Under the pieces are notes generated by a model. The model did no database searches. It saw only the letters and a program-made list of their open reading frames with translations, and was not told the origin of the DNA. The translations under genes were made by a program, and so were the position numbers. A DNA stretch of 64,000 bases from contig NZ_RZYA01000023.1 of NCBI RefSeq assembly GCF_004005495.1, positions 62,001 to 126,000 of the forward strand, read 5' to 3'. Each line of letters begins with the position of its first letter. Positions within the stretch are counted from its first letter, which is position 1. This document shows positions 32,188 to 40,028 of the stretch, in pieces. The DNA comes from Streptomyces antnestii (lineage in GTDB: Bacteria; Actinomycetota; Actinomycetes; Streptomycetales; Streptomycetaceae).

Positions 32188-33738
32188 ATGACGTACACCG
32201 CAGACTCCAGCACCGCGGGTTCCGCGGACCGGCCCGAACACATCGACGTCGTCATCGTGGGCGCCGGTCTGTCCGGTGTCGGCGCCGCGTACCGGCTGCA
32301 GACCGAGTGCCCGGAACGCTCGTACGCGATCATCGAGGCGCGGCGGTCCCTGGGCGGGACCTGGGACCTGTTCCGCTACCCGGGGGTGCGCTCGGACTCC
32401 GACATGTTCACCCTCGGCTACGCGTTCAAGCCCTGGCGCGACAGCAAGGTGCTCGCCGACGGCGGGTCCATCCTCCGCTACATCAAGGAGACGGCCGCCG
32501 AGTTCGGCATCGACCGGCGGATCCGCTACGGCACGAAGGTGCTCGGCGCCGACTGGTCGACCGAGGCGGCGCGCTGGACCGTGACGCTGGAGCACACCGA
32601 CGAGGCCGGACACCGCACCCGCTCCACCGTCACCTGCGACTTCCTCTACTCCTGCGCGGGCTACTACGACTACGAGAAGGGGCACACCCCCGACTTCGAA
32701 GGCGTCGACTCGTTCGACGGCACCGTCGTGCACCCGCAGTTCTGGCCCGAGGACCTGGACCACGCGGGCAAGCGTGTCGTCGTCATCGGCAGCGGCGCCA
32801 CCGCCGTCACCCTCGTCCCCGCGATGGCACAGAGCGCCGCGCACGTCACCATGCTCCAGCGCTCCCCGACCTGGATCAGCTCCCTGCCCTCGCGCGACAA
32901 GCTGGCCGACAGCGTCCGTGCCGTCCTGCCCGAGCGGGCCGCCCACCGCCTGGTGCGAAGCAAGAACATCCTGTTCGGGATCGGCGTCTACCAGTTCTGC
33001 CGGCGCAGCCCGAAAGCGGCACGACGCCTGCTCACCGGCCTCAACAAGCGCCTCCTCAAGGACGACCGCCTCGTCGACGAACACCTCACGCCGTCGTACG
33101 ACCCGTGGGACCAGCGACTGTGCGCCGTGCCCGACGCGGACCTGTTCAAGGCCCTCAGGCGGGGCGACGCCGAGATCGTCACCGACCACATCGACCGCTT
33201 CGTCCCCGAGGGCGTCCGGCTGCGTTCGGGACGCGTCCTGGAGGCCGACATCGTCGTGACCGCCACCGGGCTCCAACTCCTCGCGTTCGGCGGGATAGCA
33301 CCACGCGTCGACGGTGAACCCGTGGCCCTGAACCGCCAGTTCGTGTGGCGCGGCGCGATGATGACCGGCGTCCCCAACTTCGCGGTGTGCATCGGCTACA
33401 CCAACGCCTCCTGGACCCTGCGCGCCGACCTCACGTCCCGGCTCGTCTGCAAGGTGCTCAACCACATGCGCCGCCACGACTACGCGGCGGTGGAGCCGAG
33501 GCCGACGAGCGCCCTGAAGGAGCGCCCGCTGCTCGACCTCGCCGCCGGCTACGTCCAGCGCTCCATCGACGCGTTCCCCCGGCAGGGCGACCGCAGCCCG
33601 TGGAAGGTCCGCCAGAACTACGTGCTCGACGCGGCGTCGACCCTGCGCACCAACCTGCACCGCACGCTGGCCCCCACTCCGGCGTCCCGCGTACGCGCGG
33701 CCCGCGCCGCGAGGGCCCTATCCCTCGTCGACCAGTGA
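32188..33738 (+). CDS. flavin-containing monooxygenase (Baeyer-Villiger type)
   Basis: This 516-residue enzyme has the N-terminal FAD motif VIVGAGLSGVGAAYRLQ, a LGGTWDLFRYPGVRSDSDMF segment and the NADPH motif VVIGSGATAVTLVPAMA. The Baeyer-Villiger fingerprint is only loosely met: the region around AGYYDYEKGHTPDFEG sits at the expected place. ATGLQLLAFGG is the second conserved Rossmann-linked ATG motif. It oxygenates a ketone or heteroatom using NADPH and O2. Its 3' end overlaps the convergent decarboxylase gene by 21 bp. The AraC gene upstream is the likely activator. Confidence 0.9.
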   Translation: MTYTADSSTAGSADRPEHIDVVIVGAGLSGVGAAYRLQTECPERSYAIIEARRSLGGTWDLFRYPGVRSDSDMFTLGYAFKPWRDSKVLADGGSILRYIKETAAEFGIDRRIRYGTKVLGADWSTEAARWTVTLEHTDEAGHRTRSTVTCDFLYSCAGYYDYEKGHTPDFEGVDSFDGTVVHPQFWPEDLDHAGKRVVVIGSGATAVTLVPAMAQSAAHVTMLQRSPTWISSLPSRDKLADSVRAVLPERAAHRLVRSKNILFGIGVYQFCRRSPKAARRLLTGLNKRLLKDDRLVDEHLTPSYDPWDQRLCAVPDADLFKALRRGDAEIVTDHIDRFVPEGVRLRSGRVLEADIVVTATGLQLLAFGGIAPRVDGEPVALNRQFVWRGAMMTGVPNFAVCIGYTNASWTLRADLTSRLVCKVLNHMRRHDYAAVEPRPTSALKERPLLDLAAGYVQRSIDAFPRQGDRSPWKVRQNYVLDAASTLRTNLHRTLAPTPASRVRAARAARALSLVDQ

Positions 33739-35094
33739 GCCGAGGATGGCGCGGACGGTCTCCTCGGTGATGCCCGGGTGGAGGAAGGCGAGGCGGGCGA
33801 CCGTCTCGCCCTCCCACACACTCGGCGTGACGAAGGCCGTCCCCGCCGCGAGCAGCCGCTTGGACCAGGCGTAGTAGTCCTCCGGCTGCCAGCCGGTGCG
33901 CCGGACGAGGACCACCGTCAGCTCCGGCTCGCGCAGCAGCTCCAGACCCTCCGTCTCCTCGACGAGGCGTGCTGTGCGGCGGGCGATGTCGGCTCCCTTG
34001 GCGACCGCGTCCCGGTAGGCGTCGGTGCCGTGCACCGCGAGCGAGAACCACAGCGGCAGCCCGCGGGGGCGACGCGTGAGGTGGTACGCGTAGTCGCTCG
34101 GGTTCCACTCGGTCTCGTCGTCGGCGCCGTCCGCCCCGTGGATGGCGTCGAGGTACGACGCGTCCTGGGTGTGGACCGCGCGGGCCAGCTTCGGATCGCG
34201 GTAGAGCAGCGCGCCGCAGTCGAACGGCGCGAACATCCACTTGTGCGGGTCGACCACGAGGGAGTCCGCGTGTTCGATGCCGCGCAGTCGCTCGCGCAGC
34301 TCCGGGACGAAGAGCGCCGCCCCGCCGTACGCCGCGTCGATGTGCAGCCACAGGTCACGGGCGCGGGTCTGCTCGGCGACGCCTTCCAGGTCGTCGATGA
34401 TGCCGGCGTTGGTGGTGCCCGCGGTCGCGACGGCGGCGACGACGGGGGCGCCGCCGTCCCGCTCGGCGGCGTCGAGCGCGACGCGCAGGGCATCGCCGGT
34501 GAGCCGGTGGTCGGCGGTGGGCACGACGAGCGGCTCCACACCGAGGATGCGCAGCGTGTTCCCGACCGACGAATGGACCTGGTCGCTCACCGCGATCCGG
34601 ACGGGGGCGTGAGGGGACAGGCCGCGCCGGTGGCGGCCGGTGTCGCGGGCGACGACGAGCGCGGAGAGGTTGCCGGCGGAGCCGCCGCTGACGAAGCAGC
34701 CGCCGGCCGACGCGGGCAGCCCGGCCAGGTCGGCGAACAGGCGAAGGACCTGGTTCTCCGCCGCGACCGCGCCGGACGCCTCCAGCCAGGAGACGCCGTG
34801 CAGGGAGGACGCGGAGAGCACCATGTCGAACAGGGCGGCGGCCTTGGTCGGGGCGCCGGGTATGAACGCGAGGAAGGCCGGGTGGTCGCACGAGACGACG
34901 GTGGGTTCGAGGGCGTCGGTGTAGGTGCGGAGCACGTCGGCGGGGGGCTGCGGGGCGGATCCGATCGCGTCCTTGAGCGCCAGGGTCAGCTCCTGGGGGT
35001 CGCCGAGGCGGCCGAGCGGCGGCTGGTCGAGCCGGAGTCGGTGCAGCAGGTGGTCCATGACCTGCCGAGTGAGGTCCTCGTCGTAAGAGTGCAC
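33718..35094 (-). CDS. PLP-dependent group II decarboxylase
   Basis: This 458-residue protein belongs to the pyridoxal-phosphate decarboxylase family of aromatic-L-amino-acid, glutamate and tyrosine decarboxylases. The PLP lysine is Lys285 in VDPHKWMF, with HIDAAYGGAALF upstream holding the cofactor Asp and SGGSAGNLSALVVARD binding phosphate. FLAFIPGAPTKAAALFDMV is the usual N-terminal part. The GTG start has AGGAGAG 7 nt upstream. It lies behind a GntR gene, and a matching GntR-type site is 49-67 bp upstream of its start, so it is probably regulated with the MHS transporter. Substrate amino acid cannot be inferred. Confidence 0.9.
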   Translation of the reverse strand: MHSYDEDLTRQVMDHLLHRLRLDQPPLGRLGDPQELTLALKDAIGSAPQPPADVLRTYTDALEPTVVSCDHPAFLAFIPGAPTKAAALFDMVLSASSLHGVSWLEASGAVAAENQVLRLFADLAGLPASAGGCFVSGGSAGNLSALVVARDTGRHRRGLSPHAPVRIAVSDQVHSSVGNTLRILGVEPLVVPTADHRLTGDALRVALDAAERDGGAPVVAAVATAGTTNAGIIDDLEGVAEQTRARDLWLHIDAAYGGAALFVPELRERLRGIEHADSLVVDPHKWMFAPFDCGALLYRDPKLARAVHTQDASYLDAIHGADGADDETEWNPSDYAYHLTRRPRGLPLWFSLAVHGTDAYRDAVAKGADIARRTARLVEETEGLELLREPELTVVLVRRTGWQPEDYYAWSKRLLAAGTAFVTPSVWEGETVARLAFLHPGITEETVRAILGSLVDEG

Positions 35095-35142
35095 GGGGCG
35101 TCTCTCCTGTCGCGCGCTGCCGGGTGGGCCGGTGTTTGTATT

Positions 35143-35161
35143 TGGGTCTCCATCGGATCCA
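35143..35161. promoter_or_regulatory. GntR operator candidate A (decarboxylase)
   Basis: TGGGTC-N7-GATCCA is a 19 bp imperfect palindrome that lies upstream of the decarboxylase GTG. The same N7-spaced design recurs twice in the GntR-transporter intergenic region. Confidence 0.6.
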
Positions 35162-35262
35162 TTCCGGAGGGTAGGCGCCCGCGAGGTGTGCGTCAATCGC
35201 CGGCGCCGACGGAACGCGCCGCCCGGAAACCCTGCCGCACCCCGCCCGGCCGGGCACCCGCG

Positions 35263-36024
35263 TCAGTCGTGCGCCGCGAACTGGTCGAGCAGCGCGAGGA
35301 ACTGGCGGTGCGAGTCGAGCAGGTGATCCCGCATCCGCGCCTCGGCCTCCGCGCCGTCCCCGGAGAGCACGGCGAGCGCGACGGCCTCGTGCTCCTGCCG
35401 GAACGCGGAGCCGAAGTCCCGCTCCGCCGGGTACACCCGGCTCCAGTCCGAGCCGAGCCATAGGGCGTTGCCCCCGACGAACATCTCGGCCCGCGCCCGG
35501 GTCACCGCCTCCGCCAGGACCTCGTTGCCGCCGGCGGCCGCGATGCCCAGGTGGAAGCCGGTGTCGGCGCGGTGGTACTCGCCGAGGTCCGTGACCTCGG
35601 TGTCGAGCATCGCCACGAGGTCACGGCGGGCCGCACCCGCCCCGCGCTCGGCGGCGAGCCGCGCGGCGAACGGCTCGATCGCGAGCCGGTACTCCATGTA
35701 GTCGCGCAGCGATGCCCGGATCGTCGCGGTGACCGCGGCCCGCGACCCCTCGCCGCCAGGGCGGGCGGGGGCCACGCGGGTGCCGCCGCTGCGTCCGAGC
35801 GTGGTCGTGACCAGGCCTTCCTCGGCCAGCTCGCGCACCGCCTGCCGCACGGTGTTGCGCCCCACGCCGAACGCGGCGGACAGCTCCCGCTCGGTGGGCA
35901 GCTTGTCGCCGGGGCCGAAGCCGCCGAGCGCGATGCGCTGACGGAGTGCCTCGGCCACCACGGCGTGCGACGCCGCCTGGCGCGTTCCCGCCGTCCAGTC
36001 GTCACGATTCTCGCTGTTGCTCAC
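35263..36024 (-). CDS. GntR family regulator, FCD domain (FadR subfamily)
   Basis: This 253-residue regulator has a winged HTH at about 20-80 (DKLPTERELSAAFGVGRNTV, then RQAVRELAEEGLV) and a helical FCD effector domain with the metal-type Asp and His residues (DTGFHLGIAAAGGN, FRQEHEAVALAVLSGD, RDHLLDSHRQF). Effectors of this class are usually organic acids or amino-acid-derived. The GTG start has GGGAGAGGG in front. It is divergent from an MHS transporter and followed by the decarboxylase gene. Three N7 palindromes around these promoters match a single consensus, so this protein is the natural candidate repressor. Confidence 0.92.
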   Translation of the reverse strand: MSNSENRDDWTAGTRQAASHAVVAEALRQRIALGGFGPGDKLPTERELSAAFGVGRNTVRQAVRELAEEGLVTTTLGRSGGTRVAPARPGGEGSRAAVTATIRASLRDYMEYRLAIEPFAARLAAERGAGAARRDLVAMLDTEVTDLGEYHRADTGFHLGIAAAGGNEVLAEAVTRARAEMFVGGNALWLGSDWSRVYPAERDFGSAFRQEHEAVALAVLSGDGAEAEARMRDHLLDSHRQFLALLDQFAAHD

Positions 36025-36085
36025 GGGCCCTCTCCCAGCTCGCGGGTCACGCGCGTCCCGTCATGCCCCCGGACGGCCATGGTAT

Positions 36086-36104
36086 TGGACTTGGCGTGAA
36101 CCCT
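36086..36104. promoter_or_regulatory. GntR operator candidate B
   Basis: TGGACT-N7-AACCCT, between the gntR and transporter starts, matches the consensus TGGRYY-N7-RAYCCW of sites A and C and sits nearer gntR. Confidence 0.55.
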
Positions 36105-36148
36105 ATTGACAGCCCCCGGGGAGCCGCTTAGCGTCGCCCCCACGTTTT

Positions 36149-36167
36149 TGGGTCCATGGCGAACCCA
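36149..36167. promoter_or_regulatory. GntR operator candidate C (transporter)
   Basis: TGGGTC-N7-AACCCA, embedded in TTGGGT-N9-ACCCAA, lies 27 bp before the transporter ATG. It is the most symmetric of the three sites; its centre is 63 bp from site B. Confidence 0.65.
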
Positions 36168-36193
36168 ATCGTTGGTCGTGAAGGAGTACGCAC

Positions 36194-37588
36194 ATGAGCA
36201 CAGTCGCAGACGGCGCTACGGACCCGGGGCCCCGGCGCCGGTCCGGGCCGTGGAAGGTCGCCGGGGCCTCGATGATCGGCACCAGCGTCGAGTGGTACGA
36301 CTTCGGCATCTACGCCACCGCCGCCGCGCTCGTCTTCCCCGAGCTGTTCTTCCCCGAGATGAACCGCGCCCTCGGCACGCTCATGTCGTTCGCGACCCTC
36401 TTCGTGGGATCCCTCGGACGCCCGCTCGGCGCGATCCTGTTCGGGCACATCGGAGACCGCTACGGCCGCAAGCGCGCCCTGATCTGGTCGATGACCCTCA
36501 TGGGTGGCGCCACCTTCTGCATCGGCCTGCTCCCGGGCTACGCCACCATCGGCGTCGCCGCGCCGCTCCTGCTCGTCCTCATCCGCATGGTCCAGTCGCT
36601 CGCGGTCGGCGGCGAGTGGGGCGGCGCGGTGCTGTTCGCCGTCGAGCACGCACCGCCCCGGCGCCGGGCTTTCTTCGGCTCCTTCCCCCAAGTCGGCGAC
36701 GGTGTCGGCTACTTCATGTCCACCGGCGTCTTCGCCCTGGCCGCCATGGCCGGTCACGCGGCCCTGGTCGGCTGGGCCTGGCGCCTGCCCTTCCTGCTCT
36801 CCGCCGTCCTGGTCCTCGTCGGCCTGGTGATCCGCAGGTCCATGGAGGAGTCACCCGAGTTCGAGGCGGCCCGTCGCGCCGAGGCCGCCGAGGAGAAGCA
36901 GGCGGCGCCCTTCATCGCCGTGGTCCGCGACGCCTGGAAGACCTGGCTCCTCGCCTCCGGCGCCTTCCTCATCACCGTGGGCGGCTACTACGTCGTCGTC
37001 ACGTTCATGTCGACGTACGCCGTCACCGAACTCGGCTTCACCGACTCGCAGGTGGCCGGCGCCGGCACCGCCGCCTCCGTGGTCGTCATCGTGTGCACCC
37101 CGCTCGCGGCGATCGTCGCCGACCGGCTCGGGCTGCGCCGCGTCACCCTGACCGGCATCCTGCTGCATCTCGTCGTGGCGTTCCCGATGTTCTGGCTCGC
37201 CGACACCCGCTCCGTGCCCGGCCTCTGGCTGGCCATGTGCCTCCCGATGCTCGCCAGCACGATCGCCTACGCCTCGATCGGCACCCTCATATCCGGCTGG
37301 TTCGCTCCCCGGGTCCGCTACACGGGCCTGTCGATGAGTTTCCAGACGGCGGGTCTCGTCGGCACGCTGGCCCCGGCCGCGGCGACCTGGCTGTTCAGCG
37401 CCGCCGGGAACTCGTGGATCCCCGTGGCCGCTGCCTTCGCCGCGATGGCACTGGTCAGCGCGGGCTGCCTCGCGGCCTTCCGGCAGGCTCCGGCTACGGG
37501 GCAGGGCGGCGAGGAAGGCGAGAAGGCCGAGGGCGCAGGGCGTACGGCGGCGGAGGCGCTTCCCCAGGCAGCCGCACCGGTCGAGTAG
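36194..37588 (+). CDS. MFS transporter, metabolite:H+ symporter (MHS) type
   Basis: This 464-residue protein has 12 predicted membrane segments and the MHS hallmarks VEWYDFGIYATAAALVFPEL near residue 33, GHIGDRYGRKRALIWSM (MFS motif A) near 92 and AVGGEWGGAVLFAVEH. MHS members include proline/betaine, shikimate and citrate symporters. AGGAG precedes the ATG. It is divergent from gntR and shares the operator set with the PLP decarboxylase. A plausible arrangement is import of an amino acid or its analogue and decarboxylation, but the substrate is inferred only from context. Confidence 0.9.
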   Translation: MSTVADGATDPGPRRRSGPWKVAGASMIGTSVEWYDFGIYATAAALVFPELFFPEMNRALGTLMSFATLFVGSLGRPLGAILFGHIGDRYGRKRALIWSMTLMGGATFCIGLLPGYATIGVAAPLLLVLIRMVQSLAVGGEWGGAVLFAVEHAPPRRRAFFGSFPQVGDGVGYFMSTGVFALAAMAGHAALVGWAWRLPFLLSAVLVLVGLVIRRSMEESPEFEAARRAEAAEEKQAAPFIAVVRDAWKTWLLASGAFLITVGGYYVVVTFMSTYAVTELGFTDSQVAGAGTAASVVVIVCTPLAAIVADRLGLRRVTLTGILLHLVVAFPMFWLADTRSVPGLWLAMCLPMLASTIAYASIGTLISGWFAPRVRYTGLSMSFQTAGLVGTLAPAAATWLFSAAGNSWIPVAAAFAAMALVSAGCLAAFRQAPATGQGGEEGEKAEGAGRTAAEALPQAAAPVE

Positions 37589-37661
37589 ACGCACGGCACG
37601 CGGCACACCCCTTACGACCCACGTCCCCCTGCCCTCACCCGGCGGACATCCACCGCAACAC

Positions 37662-37699
37662 ACCGCCCCGGTGACTGCTTCGGCAGCCGCCGGGGCGGT
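37662..37699. terminator. nested hairpin with UUCG loop
   Basis: Outer stem ACCGCCCCGG (37662-37671) and CCGGGGCGGT (37690-37699); inside it CTGC-TTCG-GCAG forms a second stem with a UUCG tetraloop. It lies between the convergent transporter and gntR genes. Confidence 0.75.
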
Positions 37700-37766
37700 C
37701 TCTGTTCATACGAAGGCGGGGGCGGGGGCGGGGCGGGGGCGAGGGCAGCCAGCCCCGAGCCGGACG

Positions 37767-38447
37767 TCAGCCCGGCTCGGCGAAGTACCGCAGCGCCGAG
37801 TCGCGCGTGCCCGCCACATGGTGCCGGGCCAGCTCCTCCGCGCGCTCCGCGTCACGGGCGCGGATCGCCTCGTACAGCCGCTCGTGCTCGCCGCACATCG
37901 GGTCGCCGTCGTTGAGTTCGGAGGTGAGCCGGAAGAGGCGGCGCAGCCGGGCGTCCAGGGGGGCCATCAGTTCCTGGAGGAGCGGGTTGCCCGACGCCTC
38001 GACGATCTGCTGGTGGAAGTCCGCGTTGTGGGCCACGGCCTGGCGCAGCTTCCCCGCGTCGGAGGCCTTGCGGCTGCGCGCCAACAGCCGTTCCATCGTG
38101 CGCAGTTGAGTGGTCGTCGCATGGCGGGCGGCGAGCCCCGCCGCGAGCCCTTCGAGGTTCTCGCGGATGTCGAAGAGGTACGCGGCGTCCTGTGCGCCGA
38201 AGTCCGTGACCACGGAGCCCCGGCGGGCCTGCACGGTCAGGAACCCCTCCCGCTCGAGGCGTTGCATCGCCTCTCTCAAGGGGATGCGGGACACGCCCAG
38301 TTGCTCCGCCAGCTCCCGCTCCACCAGGCGCCGGCCGGCCGGGAAGGTCCCCTCGATGATCCGTTCGCGGAGTTCCACGTAGACCTGCTCGCGCAGGGAC
38401 TGGTGGCTCTCGCCGATCGTGGGGAGGCGGTCAGGGCGGGTGGTCAT
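37767..38447 (-). CDS. GntR family regulator, FCD domain
   Basis: This 226-residue regulator has a winged HTH (RLVERELAEQLGVSRIPLRE, then AMQRLEREGFLTVQ) and a helical FCD domain with HNADFHQQIVEASGNPLLQ and GEHERLYEAIRARDAERAEE. It is divergent from the amidohydrolase-permease operon. The 217 bp between them hold CTGGTAT-N5-ATACCAG, a perfect 7-5-7 palindrome containing GGTATACC, a common GntR-type sequence. The same core occurs before the Tat amidohydrolase at 12.2 kb. The ATG at 38447 has AGAAGGA upstream; the longer frame has none. Confidence 0.92.
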   Translation of the reverse strand: MTTRPDRLPTIGESHQSLREQVYVELRERIIEGTFPAGRRLVERELAEQLGVSRIPLREAMQRLEREGFLTVQARRGSVVTDFGAQDAAYLFDIRENLEGLAAGLAARHATTTQLRTMERLLARSRKASDAGKLRQAVAHNADFHQQIVEASGNPLLQELMAPLDARLRRLFRLTSELNDGDPMCGEHERLYEAIRARDAERAEELARHHVAGTRDSALRYFAEPG

Positions 38448-38545
38448 CGAGTCCTTCTCCGGTGGGGTGCGGGGCGCGGGCGTGGCCGGCCCCGGGGCGC
38501 CTCTGATCATCGCAGACCTCCGAATCGGGTGCCGACAGCCATTGC

Positions 38546-38564
38546 CTGGTATTCGGTATACCAG
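38546..38564. promoter_or_regulatory. GntR operator candidate with GGTATACC core
   Basis: CTGGTAT-TCGGT-ATACCAG, a perfect 7 bp-arm palindrome, lies 100 bp before the amidohydrolase start and 99 bp before gntR. GGTATACC at 38555-38562 also occurs at 12230-12237. Confidence 0.65.
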
Positions 38565-38663
38565 TTAGCTTGTCGTTGCCCGCCGCTCACCAGCAGCGTA
38601 GCGCCCCAGTCGCCACCGGCTGGTCAGTCGTGCCGGGCGTCATACGAACAGTTGGAGGAAGTC

Positions 38664-40028
38664 GTGTCGCACCCCGCCGACACCCCGTCGATCCCGCTCG
38701 CCCCCGAGATCCTGAGGAACGCCACGTTGCCCGACGGCCGCCGCGCCGACGTGCACCTGGCCGGCGGCCGCGTCACCGCCGTGGTGGACCGGCCCGCCAT
38801 GGTGGACCGGCCGGCCATGGTGGACGGGCCCGCCACGGTGGACGGGCCGGGCGCCGGACGCGGGCCCGATGCCGCGCCCGGCACCGGCACCGGCACCGGC
38901 ACCGGCACCGGCACCGTCGACGTCGGGGGCGCCCTCGTCCTCCCGGCCCTCGTCGACGGCCACGCGCACCTGGACAAGACGCTGCTCGGTGCCCCCTGGC
39001 AGCCGCACCCCGCCTCGGCCACCCTGCGCGACCACATCGCGAACGAGCGGGCCCTGCGCGCCACGACCGCCGTACCCGTGGCGGACCGGGCCACCGCGCT
39101 GGCGAACCGCATGGTGTCCCTGGGGACCGGCCACGTGCGGTCGCACGTCGACATCGACCCGGACGTGCGCCTGGACGGACTGCACGCGCTGGTGGAGGTG
39201 CGGGAGAAGTTCCGTGACCGGCTCGGGATCCAGCTCGTCGCGTTCCCGCAGAGCGGGGTCGTGAGCGCGCCGGGCGTCGCCGACCTCCTCGACGCGGCGC
39301 TCGCGGAGGGCGCCGACCTGATCGGCGGGCTCGATCCGGCGGGCTTCGACGGTGACGTGGACGGACAGCTCGACATCGTCTTCGGCCTGGCCGAGCGGCA
39401 CGGCGCCGGCATCGACATCCACCTGCACGACGGGGGAGAGACCGGCTCCGCGCAGCTGCGGGCGATCGCGGAGCGGACGGCGGCCCTCGGCCTGAACGGG
39501 AAGGTCGCCGTCAGCCACGCCTTCGCCCTCGGTGACGTCGACGGCCCCGAACTCGACCGCACGGCCGCCGCCCTCGCCGCCGCCGACGTGACGATCATGA
39601 CGAACGGGCCCCGGCACTCCATGCCTCCCGTGCTGCGCCTGCGCGAGCACGGTGTCCGCGTCTTCGCCGGCTCGGACAACATCCGCGACACCTGGTGGCC
39701 GTACGGCACCGCCGACATGCTCGAACGCGCCACGATCATCGGGCTCCAGGACGACCTCATGACGGACGAGGAACTGCACGTCGCCGCGTCGCTGGTCACC
39801 GACGAGGCGGCGGCCGCGCTCGGCCTCGCCGACTACGGGATCGCCCCGGGCTGCCGGGCCGACCTCGTCGTCGTCGCGGCGGGGAGTGTCCCGGAGGCGG
39901 TCGCGGCCCACCCGCGCCGCCTGCTGGTCCTGCACGACGGACGGGTCGTGGGCCCGGCACCGGAAGCGGACTACCCGGCCTTCGCCGTACCGGGCGACGG
40001 CATCCCCACCACGGAGGAGAAGCGATGA
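38664..40028 (+). CDS. amidohydrolase, cytosine-deaminase-like (cytoplasmic paralogue)
   Basis: This 454-residue enzyme shares the plan of the Tat amidohydrolase at 10.9 kb: PALVDGHAHLDKTLLGAPW (HxH), VRSHVDIDP, DIHLHDGGETG, KVAVSHAF and FAGSDNIRDTWWPYGTADML. No export signal is present, so it works inside the cell. Between the N-terminal beta-segment and the barrel, residues about 45-90 hold a degenerate repeat of MVDRPA-type units and a (GT)n run encoded by perfect GGCACC repeats. GTG start with GGAGG 5 nt upstream. ATGA overlap to the permease gene. It would hydrolyse an imported N-containing heterocycle or amide; exact substrate unknown. Confidence 0.9.
   Translation: MSHPADTPSIPLAPEILRNATLPDGRRADVHLAGGRVTAVVDRPAMVDRPAMVDGPATVDGPGAGRGPDAAPGTGTGTGTGTGTVDVGGALVLPALVDGHAHLDKTLLGAPWQPHPASATLRDHIANERALRATTAVPVADRATALANRMVSLGTGHVRSHVDIDPDVRLDGLHALVEVREKFRDRLGIQLVAFPQSGVVSAPGVADLLDAALAEGADLIGGLDPAGFDGDVDGQLDIVFGLAERHGAGIDIHLHDGGETGSAQLRAIAERTAALGLNGKVAVSHAFALGDVDGPELDRTAAALAAADVTIMTNGPRHSMPPVLRLREHGVRVFAGSDNIRDTWWPYGTADMLERATIIGLQDDLMTDEELHVAASLVTDEAAAALGLADYGIAPGCRADLVVVAAGSVPEAVAAHPRRLLVLHDGRVVGPAPEADYPAFAVPGDGIPTTEEKR
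38879..38916 (+). repeat. GGCACC hexanucleotide repeat inside a coding region
   Basis: About six perfect copies of GGCACC encode a Gly-Thr dipeptide run in the linker of the amidohydrolase. Changes by whole units keep frame, so length polymorphism would be tolerated. Confidence 0.9.
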
